Source of the DNA: an uncultured Pseudobutyrivibrio sp. | GTDB taxonomy: Bacteria > Bacillota > Clostridia > Lachnospirales > Lachnospiraceae | DNA: 27,677 nucleotides | Assembly: GCA_900546435.1 (NCBI GenBank) | Contig: URCQ01000028.1 | Location: forward strand, 1 to 27,677 | Direction of reading: 5' to 3' | Shown: piece after piece, positions 7,352-15,352 of the stretch | Layout: the number at the start of each line of letters is the position of its first letter | How positions within the stretch are numbered: the first letter of the stretch is position 1 | The notes under the pieces: model-generated | Databases searched by the model: none | Seen by the model: the letters and a program-made list of their open reading frames with translations, nothing else | Told to the model about the DNA's origin: nothing | Made by a program: the position numbers and the translations under genes

Positions 7352-10147
7352 TTAGAATTTTGCCAGTGCCGCATCCAGCATCTGTGCTTCCTCTGGTTTA
7401 ATTTCTCCTGCGAATGTTTTCGCGACATCTCTAAGCGAAAGTCCATATGCAATATCCGGAATCATATCCACTTCCATCATTTGAGAAAGAAACGCGCGAA
7501 TATCCGGATGGTTCAGCAGTTCTTCCATTGTCGAATCTATGCTGTATTTCCTCTTTAAAGGCTGTGACGCCTCATAAGCGACTTCATATTCTCCGGCTTT
7601 CACATGGCAAATTCCGTTTTCTACATCTTCAAACAGTGGGTTTTCTTTATCTTCATATACAGATTCCGGCGCAAGTGGAAGAACCACTTCTGCCCTTCCG
7701 CCAAACGGAACTGTAACAGTGACAGTGATTTTATTATCCCCTGATATCTCCCAACCGCACTGATAGCATCCGCATGCTGAATCATAAACCGCTTTTACAT
7801 ATCCCAGTCCGCGATTCACTTTCGGGCTGATCCGCATCACCCGGCCTCCCGGACTCTGTTCCGTCACATCAATCCCGGCCGCATGGCGGAAGATCCATTC
7901 CAGTACAGCGCCATATGAATAATGATTCAGGCTGTTCATTCCCGTGCTGGAGACATGGCCGTTCTCATCCAGTGAATTCCAACGCTCCCACACGGTCGTT
8001 GCCCCCAGCTTCACTTCATGAAGCCAGCCCGGGTATTCCTCATTCAGGAGCAGCCGGTACGCCGCATCCGTCATCCCGTGGTCTGTCAGCACGTTGCACA
8101 GAAGCGGCGTACCCACAAACCCGGTATTCAGTTTATTTTTGTTGTCCCGGAGGACTTTTTTCATCATCTGCTTTGTCAGTTCTTCATTTTCAGACAAATG
8201 ATACTTCAGCGCAAGGATAAGCCCTGTCTGCGTCTTCACCGCACATCTGCCGGTGGCAGTAAAATATTCTTCTTTCACGACCTGCCACTGACGGTCTGCG
8301 ATTTCCTGATATTCCTGTCTCGTTTCTTCCAGTCCAAGCACGTCCGCCGCCTTTGCGACTGTCTGGGCGCTTGCCGCATAGTAGATATCCGCGATATATG
8401 CTTCATCGGTCGCCCCGTACACACTGTTCGCGGCGGCGCCTGTACGGTCGAGAGCCAGCCAGTCTCCATAATGGAACACCTGTCTCCATCCGTGATGATC
8501 TCCGTCAATCCTGCGAATATAATCAACCCATGCCTTCATGCTCTCAATCTGGCTTTCCAGGATTGTTTTGTCCCCGCTGAACAGATATACGTTCCACGGA
8601 ATGATACACGCAGCGTCTCCCCATGCGCAGGAACATTTTGTCAGTCCGAATGTGGGGACAATCTCCGGAACCATTCCGTCCGCCAGAAGCTGTTCCTGAT
8701 ACATGTCATATAAATATTTCCGGTAAAACGCGTAGGTATCAGCCAGATAGCTTGCAGCCGCAGAAAATACCTGTGTATCCCCTGTCCAGCCCATTCTCTC
8801 ATCTCTTTGCGGGCAGTCTGTAGGCACATCCAGGAAGTTTCCTTTCATCCCCCATTCGATATTGGAGATCAATTTGTTCACAAGATCTTTCCCTGTCTCG
8901 ATTGCCCCGATACTCTCATAATCGCTGTAAAGAACAAGCGCCGTGAAATCCTCACATGAAAGATCCCTAATCCCGGTCACTTTCACATATCGATAGCCAT
9001 AGTATGTAAAATGAGGCGTAATCACCTTTTCTGTACCATCAGAAACATAAATGTACTCCGAAAGTGCAGTTCTTAAATTCTCGTTATAGAAACATCCGTC
9101 CTGAAGCACCTCTCCCGTCTGAATCCTGATAGTTGTCCCCGCCGGCTCATGTACACGCAGTCGGAAGATCCCTGCGATCTCCTGCCCCAGATCAAATACA
9201 TCTTCTCCAGCAGGCGTATGGATCAGTTCTGCCGGCTTCATCTCCTCCTGTACCTTAACCGGAAGAGATAACCGTTCCATAAGCCGACCTTTCGGAACCT
9301 TTGCGATCTGCGCAGGAGACTCCTCTACCGGCGGCAGCGTATCATCTCTTCTCTCACCGTCATAGATATTGGAAAACCACAAATTGCTTCTTGTAACTGA
9401 CCAGGTTTCATCAGAACTGATCACATCTTTCGTTCCGTCTTTGTACTCTATGTGAATCTCCGCAATCAGCTTCCACTCGTCACCGTAATATGCTTTCCGC
9501 TTCGGATCATTGAAACCGAACCTGCCTTTATACCAGCCGTTTCCGAGAAGAACAGACAGCACACCGCCTTGTTCTGCCTGTTTCGTGATGTCATACGTCT
9601 GATACTGGATCCACTGGTCATAATTATTGCAGTACGGAGTCAGATACTCATCACCGATTTTCTCAGGATTTTCTTTGCTTTCCCCCAGAAAATATGCCTC
9701 ATACAATCCCAGACCGCAAATGTACAGCCTTGCACTTTTCACTTCTTTTTTCGGTTCAATCCTTTTTGAAAAAATCGGATGCCGTTCCTGACTGCTGTCA
9801 CAGGTAATCCACCTGCCTGTCCACGGTTCATCCATTTTGGCGGTTTCAAAGAACTGCGCGTCTGATTCAATCACTTCCTCTGCATCTGTTGTCACAATAA
9901 CTTTCCAGTAATATCTTGTATACGGCTTTGGTTCAAATTCTGTTCTTGCAGAGAGACTGTCCAACTCTGCCTCCCCCGTGTCATGACAGATATCTGTAAA
10001 GGTTTTATTCTTGCTGATTACAATCCTTGCATTTTTCTGTTCCTGTCCTCTGCATCCTTTCACTTTCCATGAAAAAACCAGCGGTTTCAGATAAAACCCT
10101 ACAGGGTTTGTGATATGATTTGTTTTCGCTGCATAAATCTTGCCCAT
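7352..10147 (-). CDS. GH78 alpha-L-rhamnosidase (copy 2, with C-terminal helical tail)
   Basis: This second GH78 enzyme (931 residues) has the same domain order as its neighbour but is clearly diverged. Its catalytic loop reads TDCPQRDERMGWTGD, one residue longer, with Asp444, Glu450 and Asp457 as the expected catalytic and binding acids. GATTVWE ends at Glu721, followed by SLNHYSYG. Residues 867-931 form an extra helix-rich tail, starting with YSIDSTMEELLNHP and ending in PEEAQMLDAALAKF. This tail resembles the tails of the two GH3 enzymes at this locus. No signal peptide is seen, so the protein should be cytoplasmic. GAGGAA lies about 8 bases before the ATG. The gene follows the GH3 copy 2 gene by 62 bases. 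Two different GH78 enzymes suggest either two rhamnosyl linkages in the substrate or several related substrates. Confidence 0.95.
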   Translation of the reverse strand: MGKIYAAKTNHITNPVGFYLKPLVFSWKVKGCRGQEQKNARIVISKNKTFTDICHDTGEAELDSLSARTEFEPKPYTRYYWKVIVTTDAEEVIESDAQFFETAKMDEPWTGRWITCDSSQERHPIFSKRIEPKKEVKSARLYICGLGLYEAYFLGESKENPEKIGDEYLTPYCNNYDQWIQYQTYDITKQAEQGGVLSVLLGNGWYKGRFGFNDPKRKAYYGDEWKLIAEIHIEYKDGTKDVISSDETWSVTRSNLWFSNIYDGERRDDTLPPVEESPAQIAKVPKGRLMERLSLPVKVQEEMKPAELIHTPAGEDVFDLGQEIAGIFRLRVHEPAGTTIRIQTGEVLQDGCFYNENLRTALSEYIYVSDGTEKVITPHFTYYGYRYVKVTGIRDLSCEDFTALVLYSDYESIGAIETGKDLVNKLISNIEWGMKGNFLDVPTDCPQRDERMGWTGDTQVFSAAASYLADTYAFYRKYLYDMYQEQLLADGMVPEIVPTFGLTKCSCAWGDAACIIPWNVYLFSGDKTILESQIESMKAWVDYIRRIDGDHHGWRQVFHYGDWLALDRTGAAANSVYGATDEAYIADIYYAASAQTVAKAADVLGLEETRQEYQEIADRQWQVVKEEYFTATGRCAVKTQTGLILALKYHLSENEELTKQMMKKVLRDNKNKLNTGFVGTPLLCNVLTDHGMTDAAYRLLLNEEYPGWLHEVKLGATTVWERWNSLDENGHVSSTGMNSLNHYSYGAVLEWIFRHAAGIDVTEQSPGGRVMRISPKVNRGLGYVKAVYDSACGCYQCGWEISGDNKITVTVTVPFGGRAEVVLPLAPESVYEDKENPLFEDVENGICHVKAGEYEVAYEASQPLKRKYSIDSTMEELLNHPDIRAFLSQMMEVDMIPDIAYGLSLRDVAKTFAGEIKPEEAQMLDAALAKF

Positions 10148-10209
10148 AATTATTCCTCATTTCCATGCTGATACTTTTTCATCCTATAATGAGCCAACTG
10201 TTTCTCCCA

Positions 10210-12462
10210 TTACTGGCACAAAGAATTCAACTCCACGATCATCTGTTCAATCGCTTCGCCCGGAATCACACTCAGAAATGACTTCAGCGGCATCTGGGCT
10301 ATAATTTCCGGAGTCACAAGCTGTACCTCCCCATCTTCTTTCTTAGGTTCTTCTCCCTGTGATATCCCCTCAAGATACTCCATCATTTTTCCTGCTGTCT
10401 TCGGGTAGCTCATTAACTTTCCCATTGTCGTGGTCATATCTACAGTGAACGGCAACAGCACATCAGTAGTAAAGGTAAATTCAATAGTCTCTCTAATATC
10501 ATCACTGGCATGTCCAATCTGGATTTCATATATCCCTGACGGAGTATACCAGTCGTGAATCTTTGTCTCGTAGTAAGCAAAATCTCTCGCACAAAGCTCC
10601 ATTGTAACCGTCTTCTTCTCACCCGGATTCAGAAATACTTTCGCAAACCCTTTCAGTTCCTTCACTGCTCTTGGCACTGTGCTGTCTTTGCCGCTGACAT
10701 AGAGCTGAACTACTTCACTTCCTGCCATCTTTCCTGTATTCTCCACATCAATGCTTACCCTCAGAACATCTCCATCCTTCATTTCTACAGAAGAGAGCTT
10801 CATATTGCTGTAGCTGAATTCCGTATATGACAGACCATGTCCGAATGCCCAGCGCACCGGTACTTTCTTCGCATCATAGTAGCGGTATCCGACAAAGATA
10901 TCTTCTCCATAGAGAACAGTCCTGCCGTCTCCTGGGAAATTCAGGTAACTCGGATTGTCTTCCAAACGATATGGGAAAGTCTCTGCCAGACGTCCCCCTG
11001 GGTTCGCCTCCCCGAATAACAGCCGGTCGCTGGCCTCCCCGACGCCTTCTCCTCCCAGATACATCTCCAGAATGGCATTTACAGACTCAGCCCACGGAGT
11101 TTCTACGGGACTTCCGTTATGTAGAACCACCACCACATTCTTCTGTATCTCAGCCACAGCCTCTATAAGGCGATTCTGACACTTTGGCAGTTCCATGGAT
11201 GTTCTGTCATATCCTTCCGATTCAAAGCTGTCCGGCAGTCCGGCAAAGATTACAACTACATCTGCGCCCGCTGCCGCTTCACACGCCTGTTTCAGCTCCT
11301 CTTCTGTCATCTCGTCACGCTCTGACGAGAAGCCTTTCACGTACTCCACTGCCCTGCCTTTTCTCACCGCAGTTTCCAGAGCCGACACTACGCTGTCCGT
11401 ATTGATGTGACTCGATCCCCCGCCCTGGTATCGCGGTTTCTTTGCAAATTCCCCGATATAGACTACTTTCTGTTCTTTTTTCAGCGGCAGCACTCCCCTG
11501 TTTTCCAGAAGTACGGCGCACTCTGTTTCGATATCTGCCGCTGCTTTGTGATCCTTTTCCCTGTCAAATACAGTCTCCTCTTTCCTGTTATCTGCGTAGG
11601 AGAAGACTACTTTCAGTATGCGCTCTACCGTTCTGTCAAGAATCTCCTCCTCCAGCTCTCCATTCTCCACTGCCTGGATAATCTTTCTTGTATTATATCC
11701 TCCTGATCCCGGCATCTCCAAGTCAAGACCGGCTTTCAGTCCTTTCACCCGGTCATTTACAGCTCCCCAGTCACTGACCACATATCCTTCAAATCCCCAC
11801 TCATCCCGCAGGATATCTGTCAGAAGCTTCTTATTCTCTGAAGAAAATACTCCGTTGATCTTATTGTAGCTGCACATCACAGTCTTTGGCTGCGCTTTCT
11901 TCACCGCCTCCTCAAAAGCCGGCAGATAAATTTCCCGGAAAGCCCGTTCTGATACTTCCGACGATATCTGCATACGGTCTGTTTCCTGATTATTCACAGC
12001 GAAATGTTTCATACTGGTTCCGACGCCTTTCGACTGTACGCCCCGGATATATGCTGACGCCATCTTTCCTGTCAGATAAGGATCTTCGGACATATATTCA
12101 AAATTCCTTCCGCAGAGAGGACTTCGTTTGATATTAACCGCAGGACCGAGGAGCATGCTCACGTTCTCAGCCTGACACTCATCACCAAGGATCTGTCCCA
12201 TACGTTCCATCAGTTCCACGTCAAAACTAGATGCCGTGGCGCAGGCTGCCGGGAAGCATACTGCATTCACACTTTTATTCAGGCCGAGATGATCCGCCGC
12301 TCCTTCCTGTTTGCGCAGACCATGCGGGCCGTCTGTCATCATAGCGGACGGAATCCCTAATCTTTCGATTCCCATTGTGTTCCAGAAATCCGCGCCCGAA
12401 CAAAGTCCTGCTTTTTCCTCCAGCGTCATCTCTCTGATTAATTCTTTCAAGTTTCTGCTCAT
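10210..12462 (-). CDS. GH3 family beta-glycosidase (copy 2)
   Basis: This 750-residue GH3 enzyme is a close paralogue of the one at 30-2285; by eye roughly three quarters of residues are identical over the first 250. The barrel domain carries VVSDWGAV with Asp231 as nucleophile, the sandwich domain carries SEGYDRT with Glu416 as likely acid/base, and a fibronectin-III-like domain follows at about 560-665. A helical tail occupies about 676-750 and ends in MPLKSFLSVIPGEAIEQMIVEL; the linker inside this tail differs most from copy 1. There is no signal peptide. AAGGAGG lies 8 bases before the ATG. The gene is second in the predicted operon, 34 bases after the esterase. It probably removes the beta-linked sugar left once rhamnose has been cleaved; the exact sugar is not known. 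Confidence 0.95.
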   Translation of the reverse strand: MSRNLKELIREMTLEEKAGLCSGADFWNTMGIERLGIPSAMMTDGPHGLRKQEGAADHLGLNKSVNAVCFPAACATASSFDVELMERMGQILGDECQAENVSMLLGPAVNIKRSPLCGRNFEYMSEDPYLTGKMASAYIRGVQSKGVGTSMKHFAVNNQETDRMQISSEVSERAFREIYLPAFEEAVKKAQPKTVMCSYNKINGVFSSENKKLLTDILRDEWGFEGYVVSDWGAVNDRVKGLKAGLDLEMPGSGGYNTRKIIQAVENGELEEEILDRTVERILKVVFSYADNRKEETVFDREKDHKAAADIETECAVLLENRGVLPLKKEQKVVYIGEFAKKPRYQGGGSSHINTDSVVSALETAVRKGRAVEYVKGFSSERDEMTEEELKQACEAAAGADVVVIFAGLPDSFESEGYDRTSMELPKCQNRLIEAVAEIQKNVVVVLHNGSPVETPWAESVNAILEMYLGGEGVGEASDRLLFGEANPGGRLAETFPYRLEDNPSYLNFPGDGRTVLYGEDIFVGYRYYDAKKVPVRWAFGHGLSYTEFSYSNMKLSSVEMKDGDVLRVSIDVENTGKMAGSEVVQLYVSGKDSTVPRAVKELKGFAKVFLNPGEKKTVTMELCARDFAYYETKIHDWYTPSGIYEIQIGHASDDIRETIEFTFTTDVLLPFTVDMTTTMGKLMSYPKTAGKMMEYLEGISQGEEPKKEDGEVQLVTPEIIAQMPLKSFLSVIPGEAIEQMIVELNSLCQ

Positions 12463-12496
12463 TATGAAATCCTCCTTAAATAAATCTTACCCTCTG

Positions 12497-13588
12497 TTAT
12501 CTGTGGGCTTCCCAGAAGGATACCGCTTCCTGAAGCCAGTTTTTCACTTTTGTTTCATATCCAATGCCAAATCCATGTCCCAGACCGTCAATGATTTTAA
12601 CTGACACATTTTCTTTGCCCAGTACCTTCTCTAATTCCGGCAGTTTATCTTCCACATTTGCAAAACCGAACTCATCATCCCGCCCTACGATAGAAAATAC
12701 CGCCAGTCCTTTGTCCTCCGGCAAAGCTTTGATATTCCAGTCCAGACCATACATAGGGAAGATCGCTTTCGGTCTTGGCAGATGATTCTTGTGGCAGCAG
12801 TCCTCATAATTTGCAAATGAATACGCCGTGGTCATAAGTCCTCCTGCTGAAAAACCAAAGATGGCATAATCATCCATGTTTACAGAAAACTGTTTTTGAT
12901 GCTCCGTCAGATATCGGATCACCTGTGTCAGTTCCCTCGCAGCAGCCTGTCCCTGTTTCATCTGTTCTGTTTCTCCCAGCTGTCTGCCGACCGGATAACT
13001 TATGACGAGAACAGAATATCCCATTTTATGCAGCTTCATCGCCGCAGGATACCCCTCGCAATCAGTTACATTACTGATAAATCCGCCTCCCGGAACTACA
13101 ATGGCAAGTGGTTTTCCCTGTTGTCCCTGATAAAACATTCCCGTCAGATGTGACCTGTACGGATGACCATTAACTGCTTCCGCAGGATACAGATCCGGCA
13201 CCAGCCTTGCCTGACCTTTCTCAACAAGTCCGGTTAGATAGTTGAAAGATTCCAAGGCTGCATCCAATTGTTCCTCACGGCCCTGCGCCTTTAAAAAATC
13301 CTTATACTTTATAGGCGCAATGGCTTTCAGCACGTTGTCCTCCACATTGAAAAACATATGTTTAAAACCGCCGAATACCGGATGCTGCATGAAAAATCCA
13401 ACTTTGTCCTCCCCCGTTCCCGGACGGAAATGTCCATTTTCATCGTAATAGCTGCTTCCCTTTATTTTTGGAAATCCGCAGATGCCAAGAAGTGCCGGCA
13501 AAAACATGGCACTTTTTTTATAGACATATAATGTCGCACCGATCACAAATAATAAAACAATCACCACTACTGCAAAAAATATCTTCAT
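12497..13588 (-). CDS. Membrane-anchored alpha/beta-hydrolase esterase
   Basis: This 363-residue protein starts with a single hydrophobic segment (residues 2-23) followed by YKK, which suggests an anchored enzyme with an external catalytic domain. A helical stretch of about 100 residues precedes an alpha/beta-hydrolase fold of the carbohydrate-esterase type (BD-FAE/acetylxylan esterase-like). The oxyanion motif is VPGGGF (165-170), the nucleophile is Ser247 in GFSAGG, Asp305 in GRDDE is a likely acid, and His338 in GLGHGFG is the base. Expected substrates are acetylated or otherwise acylated glycosides. AAGGAGG lies about 11 bases before the ATG. It is the first gene of the predicted operon, directly downstream of the AraC-type operator at 13644-13681. 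Fold and triad are well supported; substrate is inferred from the neighbours. Confidence 0.85.
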   Translation of the reverse strand: MKIFFAVVVIVLLFVIGATLYVYKKSAMFLPALLGICGFPKIKGSSYYDENGHFRPGTGEDKVGFFMQHPVFGGFKHMFFNVEDNVLKAIAPIKYKDFLKAQGREEQLDAALESFNYLTGLVEKGQARLVPDLYPAEAVNGHPYRSHLTGMFYQGQQGKPLAIVVPGGGFISNVTDCEGYPAAMKLHKMGYSVLVISYPVGRQLGETEQMKQGQAAARELTQVIRYLTEHQKQFSVNMDDYAIFGFSAGGLMTTAYSFANYEDCCHKNHLPRPKAIFPMYGLDWNIKALPEDKGLAVFSIVGRDDEFGFANVEDKLPELEKVLGKENVSVKIIDGLGHGFGIGYETKVKNWLQEAVSFWEAHR

Positions 13589-13617
13589 CCTAACCTATGC
13601 CTCCTTTTCTTACTGAT

Positions 13618-13681
13618 ATCTTACTTTATACAGACTAAAATTACATCAACGAAACATAAGTGATCTACCGACCAAACTTAA
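13618..13681 (-). promoter_or_regulatory. Operon promoter with AraC-type operator (site B)
   Basis: The 38-base element at 13644-13681 differs from site A at only five positions. Its plus-strand half-sites are ATCAACGAAAC (13645-13655) and ACCGACCAAAC (13667-13677), direct repeats matching at 8 of 11 bases with a 22-base period. A -10-like TAAGAT (minus strand) lies at 13618-13623, again exactly 20 bases beyond the element, and about 30 bases before the esterase start, as at site A. TATAAA on the minus strand (13625-13630) is an alternative -10 but is closer. The element also lies upstream of the divergent AraC gene and could mediate autoregulation. Confidence 0.72.
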
Positions 13682-13802
13682 TAAATATCCGAGATTACTC
13701 TGTACACCTTTGCCCCCAATATGGTATATTTTAGACAGCTTTAATAAACGGCTGATGACTATAATCACAGTTCATTCATATCTCGAAAAGGAGAGAATAT
13801 AT

Positions 13803-14840
13803 ATGATGACATTATCTACATTGCATCAATTTCTGAAGCAGCACACTCCCGAAGAAACCCAGCGTCTGAATGGTGTAAAGAAAGATTATTCACAATTTCC
13901 TGTTGCCAGCGGTAAGTTTGATACACCCTGTTACCGTTTTGATACGAACCTTGAAGATCTGCGTTCTTTATTTCTTTCAAAGAAAGTTCTTCCGAGTTAT
14001 TACAACTTCGCTGTTGTAAAACAGGATCGTTTTGAAAACGTACCTCTGCATATCCATGAGTGGCTGGAGTTGAGTTATATTTATTCTGGTTCCTGCACAA
14101 TGACGATAAATAAGACTACATTCAGGCTAAAAGCCGGGCAGATGGTTCTGATCAGCCAGAATGCACCTCATTCTGTCAAAAGATGTTCAGAAAATGATAT
14201 TATCATCAATTTTCTACTGACGCGCGAATATCTGAACGGTACCTTTTTTGAACGCCTGTCTCAGGATAATTACCTTACACACTTTTTCATTGAGGCTCTG
14301 AACACCACGATGCAGGAAAGCAGGTATATTGTCTTTTCCCCGGAGCAAAAACAAAACCGGCTGGCAGATCTTGCCAACCAGTTTCTCTGTGAATTTTATT
14401 CTCCGTCTGTAACATCCGGACCTTTTTTAGACAGTCTTTTTACGCTGATTACCTGCGAGATGATCAATCTGTTCCAGCACGATATGGTTCTGGATCACTC
14501 CTCTTTGGATCAGATTTATACCATACTCCGATATATCGAAGCAAACTTTGCGGACTGTACTCTTTCTTCTACAGCTGAGTTTTTTAATATGCACCCAAAC
14601 TATCTCTCTGCCTACATCCGCCAGCATACCGGAACCACTTACAAAGAGCTGGTCCAGACACAGCGGCTCTCTCAGGCGGCAAAACTGTTAAAGAGCACCG
14701 CACTTTCCACAAATGATATCAGCCTTGCCGTCGGATATCAGAATACCGGCTTTTTCTTTCAGCTGTTCCGCAAGAAATACGGATGTACGCCTATGGAGTA
14801 TCGAAACAGATTTCATGCTTCCGATACGCCAAATATGTGA
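13803..14840 (+). CDS. AraC-family transcriptional regulator
   Basis: This 345-residue regulator has an N-terminal cupin-like sensing domain and a C-terminal AraC/XylS DNA-binding domain. The sensing domain shows HIHEWLELSYIYSG, then KAGQMVLISQNAPHS. The DNA-binding domain covers about the last 100 residues, with two helix-turn-helix units: one around TLSSTAEFFNMHPNYLSAYI and one around NDISLAVGYQNTGFFFQLF, closing with the family-typical GCTPMEYR. An in-frame ATG exists at 13710, but 13803 has AAAAGGAGAG just upstream and begins with two ATG codons, so it is preferred. It is divergent from the esterase/glycosidase operon. It is the obvious candidate to bind the twin operators and activate the locus when a sugar or glycoside is present. 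Confidence 0.93.
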   Translation: MMTLSTLHQFLKQHTPEETQRLNGVKKDYSQFPVASGKFDTPCYRFDTNLEDLRSLFLSKKVLPSYYNFAVVKQDRFENVPLHIHEWLELSYIYSGSCTMTINKTTFRLKAGQMVLISQNAPHSVKRCSENDIIINFLLTREYLNGTFFERLSQDNYLTHFFIEALNTTMQESRYIVFSPEQKQNRLADLANQFLCEFYSPSVTSGPFLDSLFTLITCEMINLFQHDMVLDHSSLDQIYTILRYIEANFADCTLSSTAEFFNMHPNYLSAYIRQHTGTTYKELVQTQRLSQAAKLLKSTALSTNDISLAVGYQNTGFFFQLFRKKYGCTPMEYRNRFHASDTPNM

Positions 14841-14948
14841 TATATGGCATAAAGTAACACACAAGAATTAGGTAGACAGCAGCCCCTCTATTCCGAACAT
14901 TTAACTACGTTTCAATTTATTACTTTGAGGTAAGTATCTTACGCTAAA

Positions 14949-15164
14949 GTGTGTACTTACAAAGGTTTTCTATGGGACTATAACAAAGGCGCAATCGGAG
15001 AAGAAGGAATTACACCAGAATCTTTGTGTAACGCTCCGTTTTATTACACAGAGATTACAGGCGATTTTGTAATGAGAGTAAAGGTATCACACGACTTTAA
15101 AGATACCTATGATTCTGCTTCCATTATGGTAATGCAGGACATGAAAAACTGGGCGAATAAGTAA
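14949..15164 (+). pseudogene. DUF1349 (concanavalin-like) gene remnant
   Basis: A 71-residue reading frame matches the middle of DUF1349/YesU-like proteins: NAPFYYTEITGDFVMRVKV, then SHDFKDTYDSASIMVMQD and the start of the next block, NWA. Full-length members are about 190 residues. Here the N-terminal strand is missing, there is no ATG (only a GTG), no ribosome binding site is evident, and the frame stops just after NWANK where the family continues. The best reading is a decayed fragment truncated at both ends. DUF1349 proteins often accompany carbohydrate-use loci, so it may be a leftover of a larger version of this locus or of the site into which it inserted. Confidence 0.7.
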
Positions 15165-15196
15165 TTATGTGCCGCTATCGCAAACGAAATGCGATG

Positions 15197-15238
15197 AAAA
15201 AGCAGACCGAAACCATTTCAGATTTCAGTCTGCTTTTT
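15197..15238. terminator. Bidirectional rho-independent terminator
   Basis: AAAAAGCAGAC (15197-15207) with GAAA pairs with TTTC and GTCTGCTTTTT (15228-15238), with one c/a mismatch and a 10-base loop. Runs of A on the left and T on the right make it usable on both strands. It would stop plus-strand transcription from the AraC side and minus-strand transcription from the dnaJ operon. Confidence 0.85.
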
Positions 15239-15247
15239 TACAGAGTT

Positions 15248-15305
15248 ATAGGACGTAAATCATTCAAACCCTTGTTTTATAAGGTTTCTCTTGATTTAGT
15301 CCTAT
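15248..15305 (+). other. Long intergenic stem-loop
   Basis: ATAGGAC (15248-15254) and AAATCA (15257-15262) pair with TGATTT (15292-15297) and GTCCTAT (15299-15305), giving 13 pairs around a small internal loop. Inside, AAACC (15266-15270) pairs with GGTTT (15283-15287). On the plus strand it is followed by TTTAA, so it could be a second, weaker terminator. It could equally be a small inverted-repeat element. Confidence 0.45.
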
Positions 15306-15352
15306 TTTAATGTATGCCCCCTTACAAAAAGGAGCGCCCTTGTGACTTCATG

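Larger units (their letters stand above)
15165..15352. other. Non-coding junction between accessory locus and core genes
   Basis: No convincing gene is present here. Together with the 108 gene-free bases after the AraC gene (14841-14948, where I see nothing definite), it flanks the DUF1349 remnant. It contains a strong terminator (15197-15238) and a second long stem-loop (15248-15305). The convergent ends of the AraC/DUF1349 side and the dnaJ operon meet here. Confidence 0.6.

Noticed and set aside
8018..8713. Plus-strand open frame of 231 codons.
   Set aside because: Antisense to the GH78 catalytic domain, which has clear motifs; composition looks like a complement of coding sequence.
13706..13735. 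Sigma-70 promoter for the AraC gene, with TGTACA and TATATT about 18 bases apart near 13705-13735.
   Set aside because: Only a 4/6 match for the -35 box; plausible but too weak to annotate.
13710..13802. Possible 31-residue N-terminal extension of the AraC regulator.
   Set aside because: The ATG at 13803 has a strong ribosome binding site and starts a normal-length protein; the extension lies in the divergent promoter region.
14949..15164. A functional small DUF1349 protein.
   Set aside because: Both ends of the fold are missing, the only start is GTG without a ribosome binding site, and the frame ends inside a conserved block.
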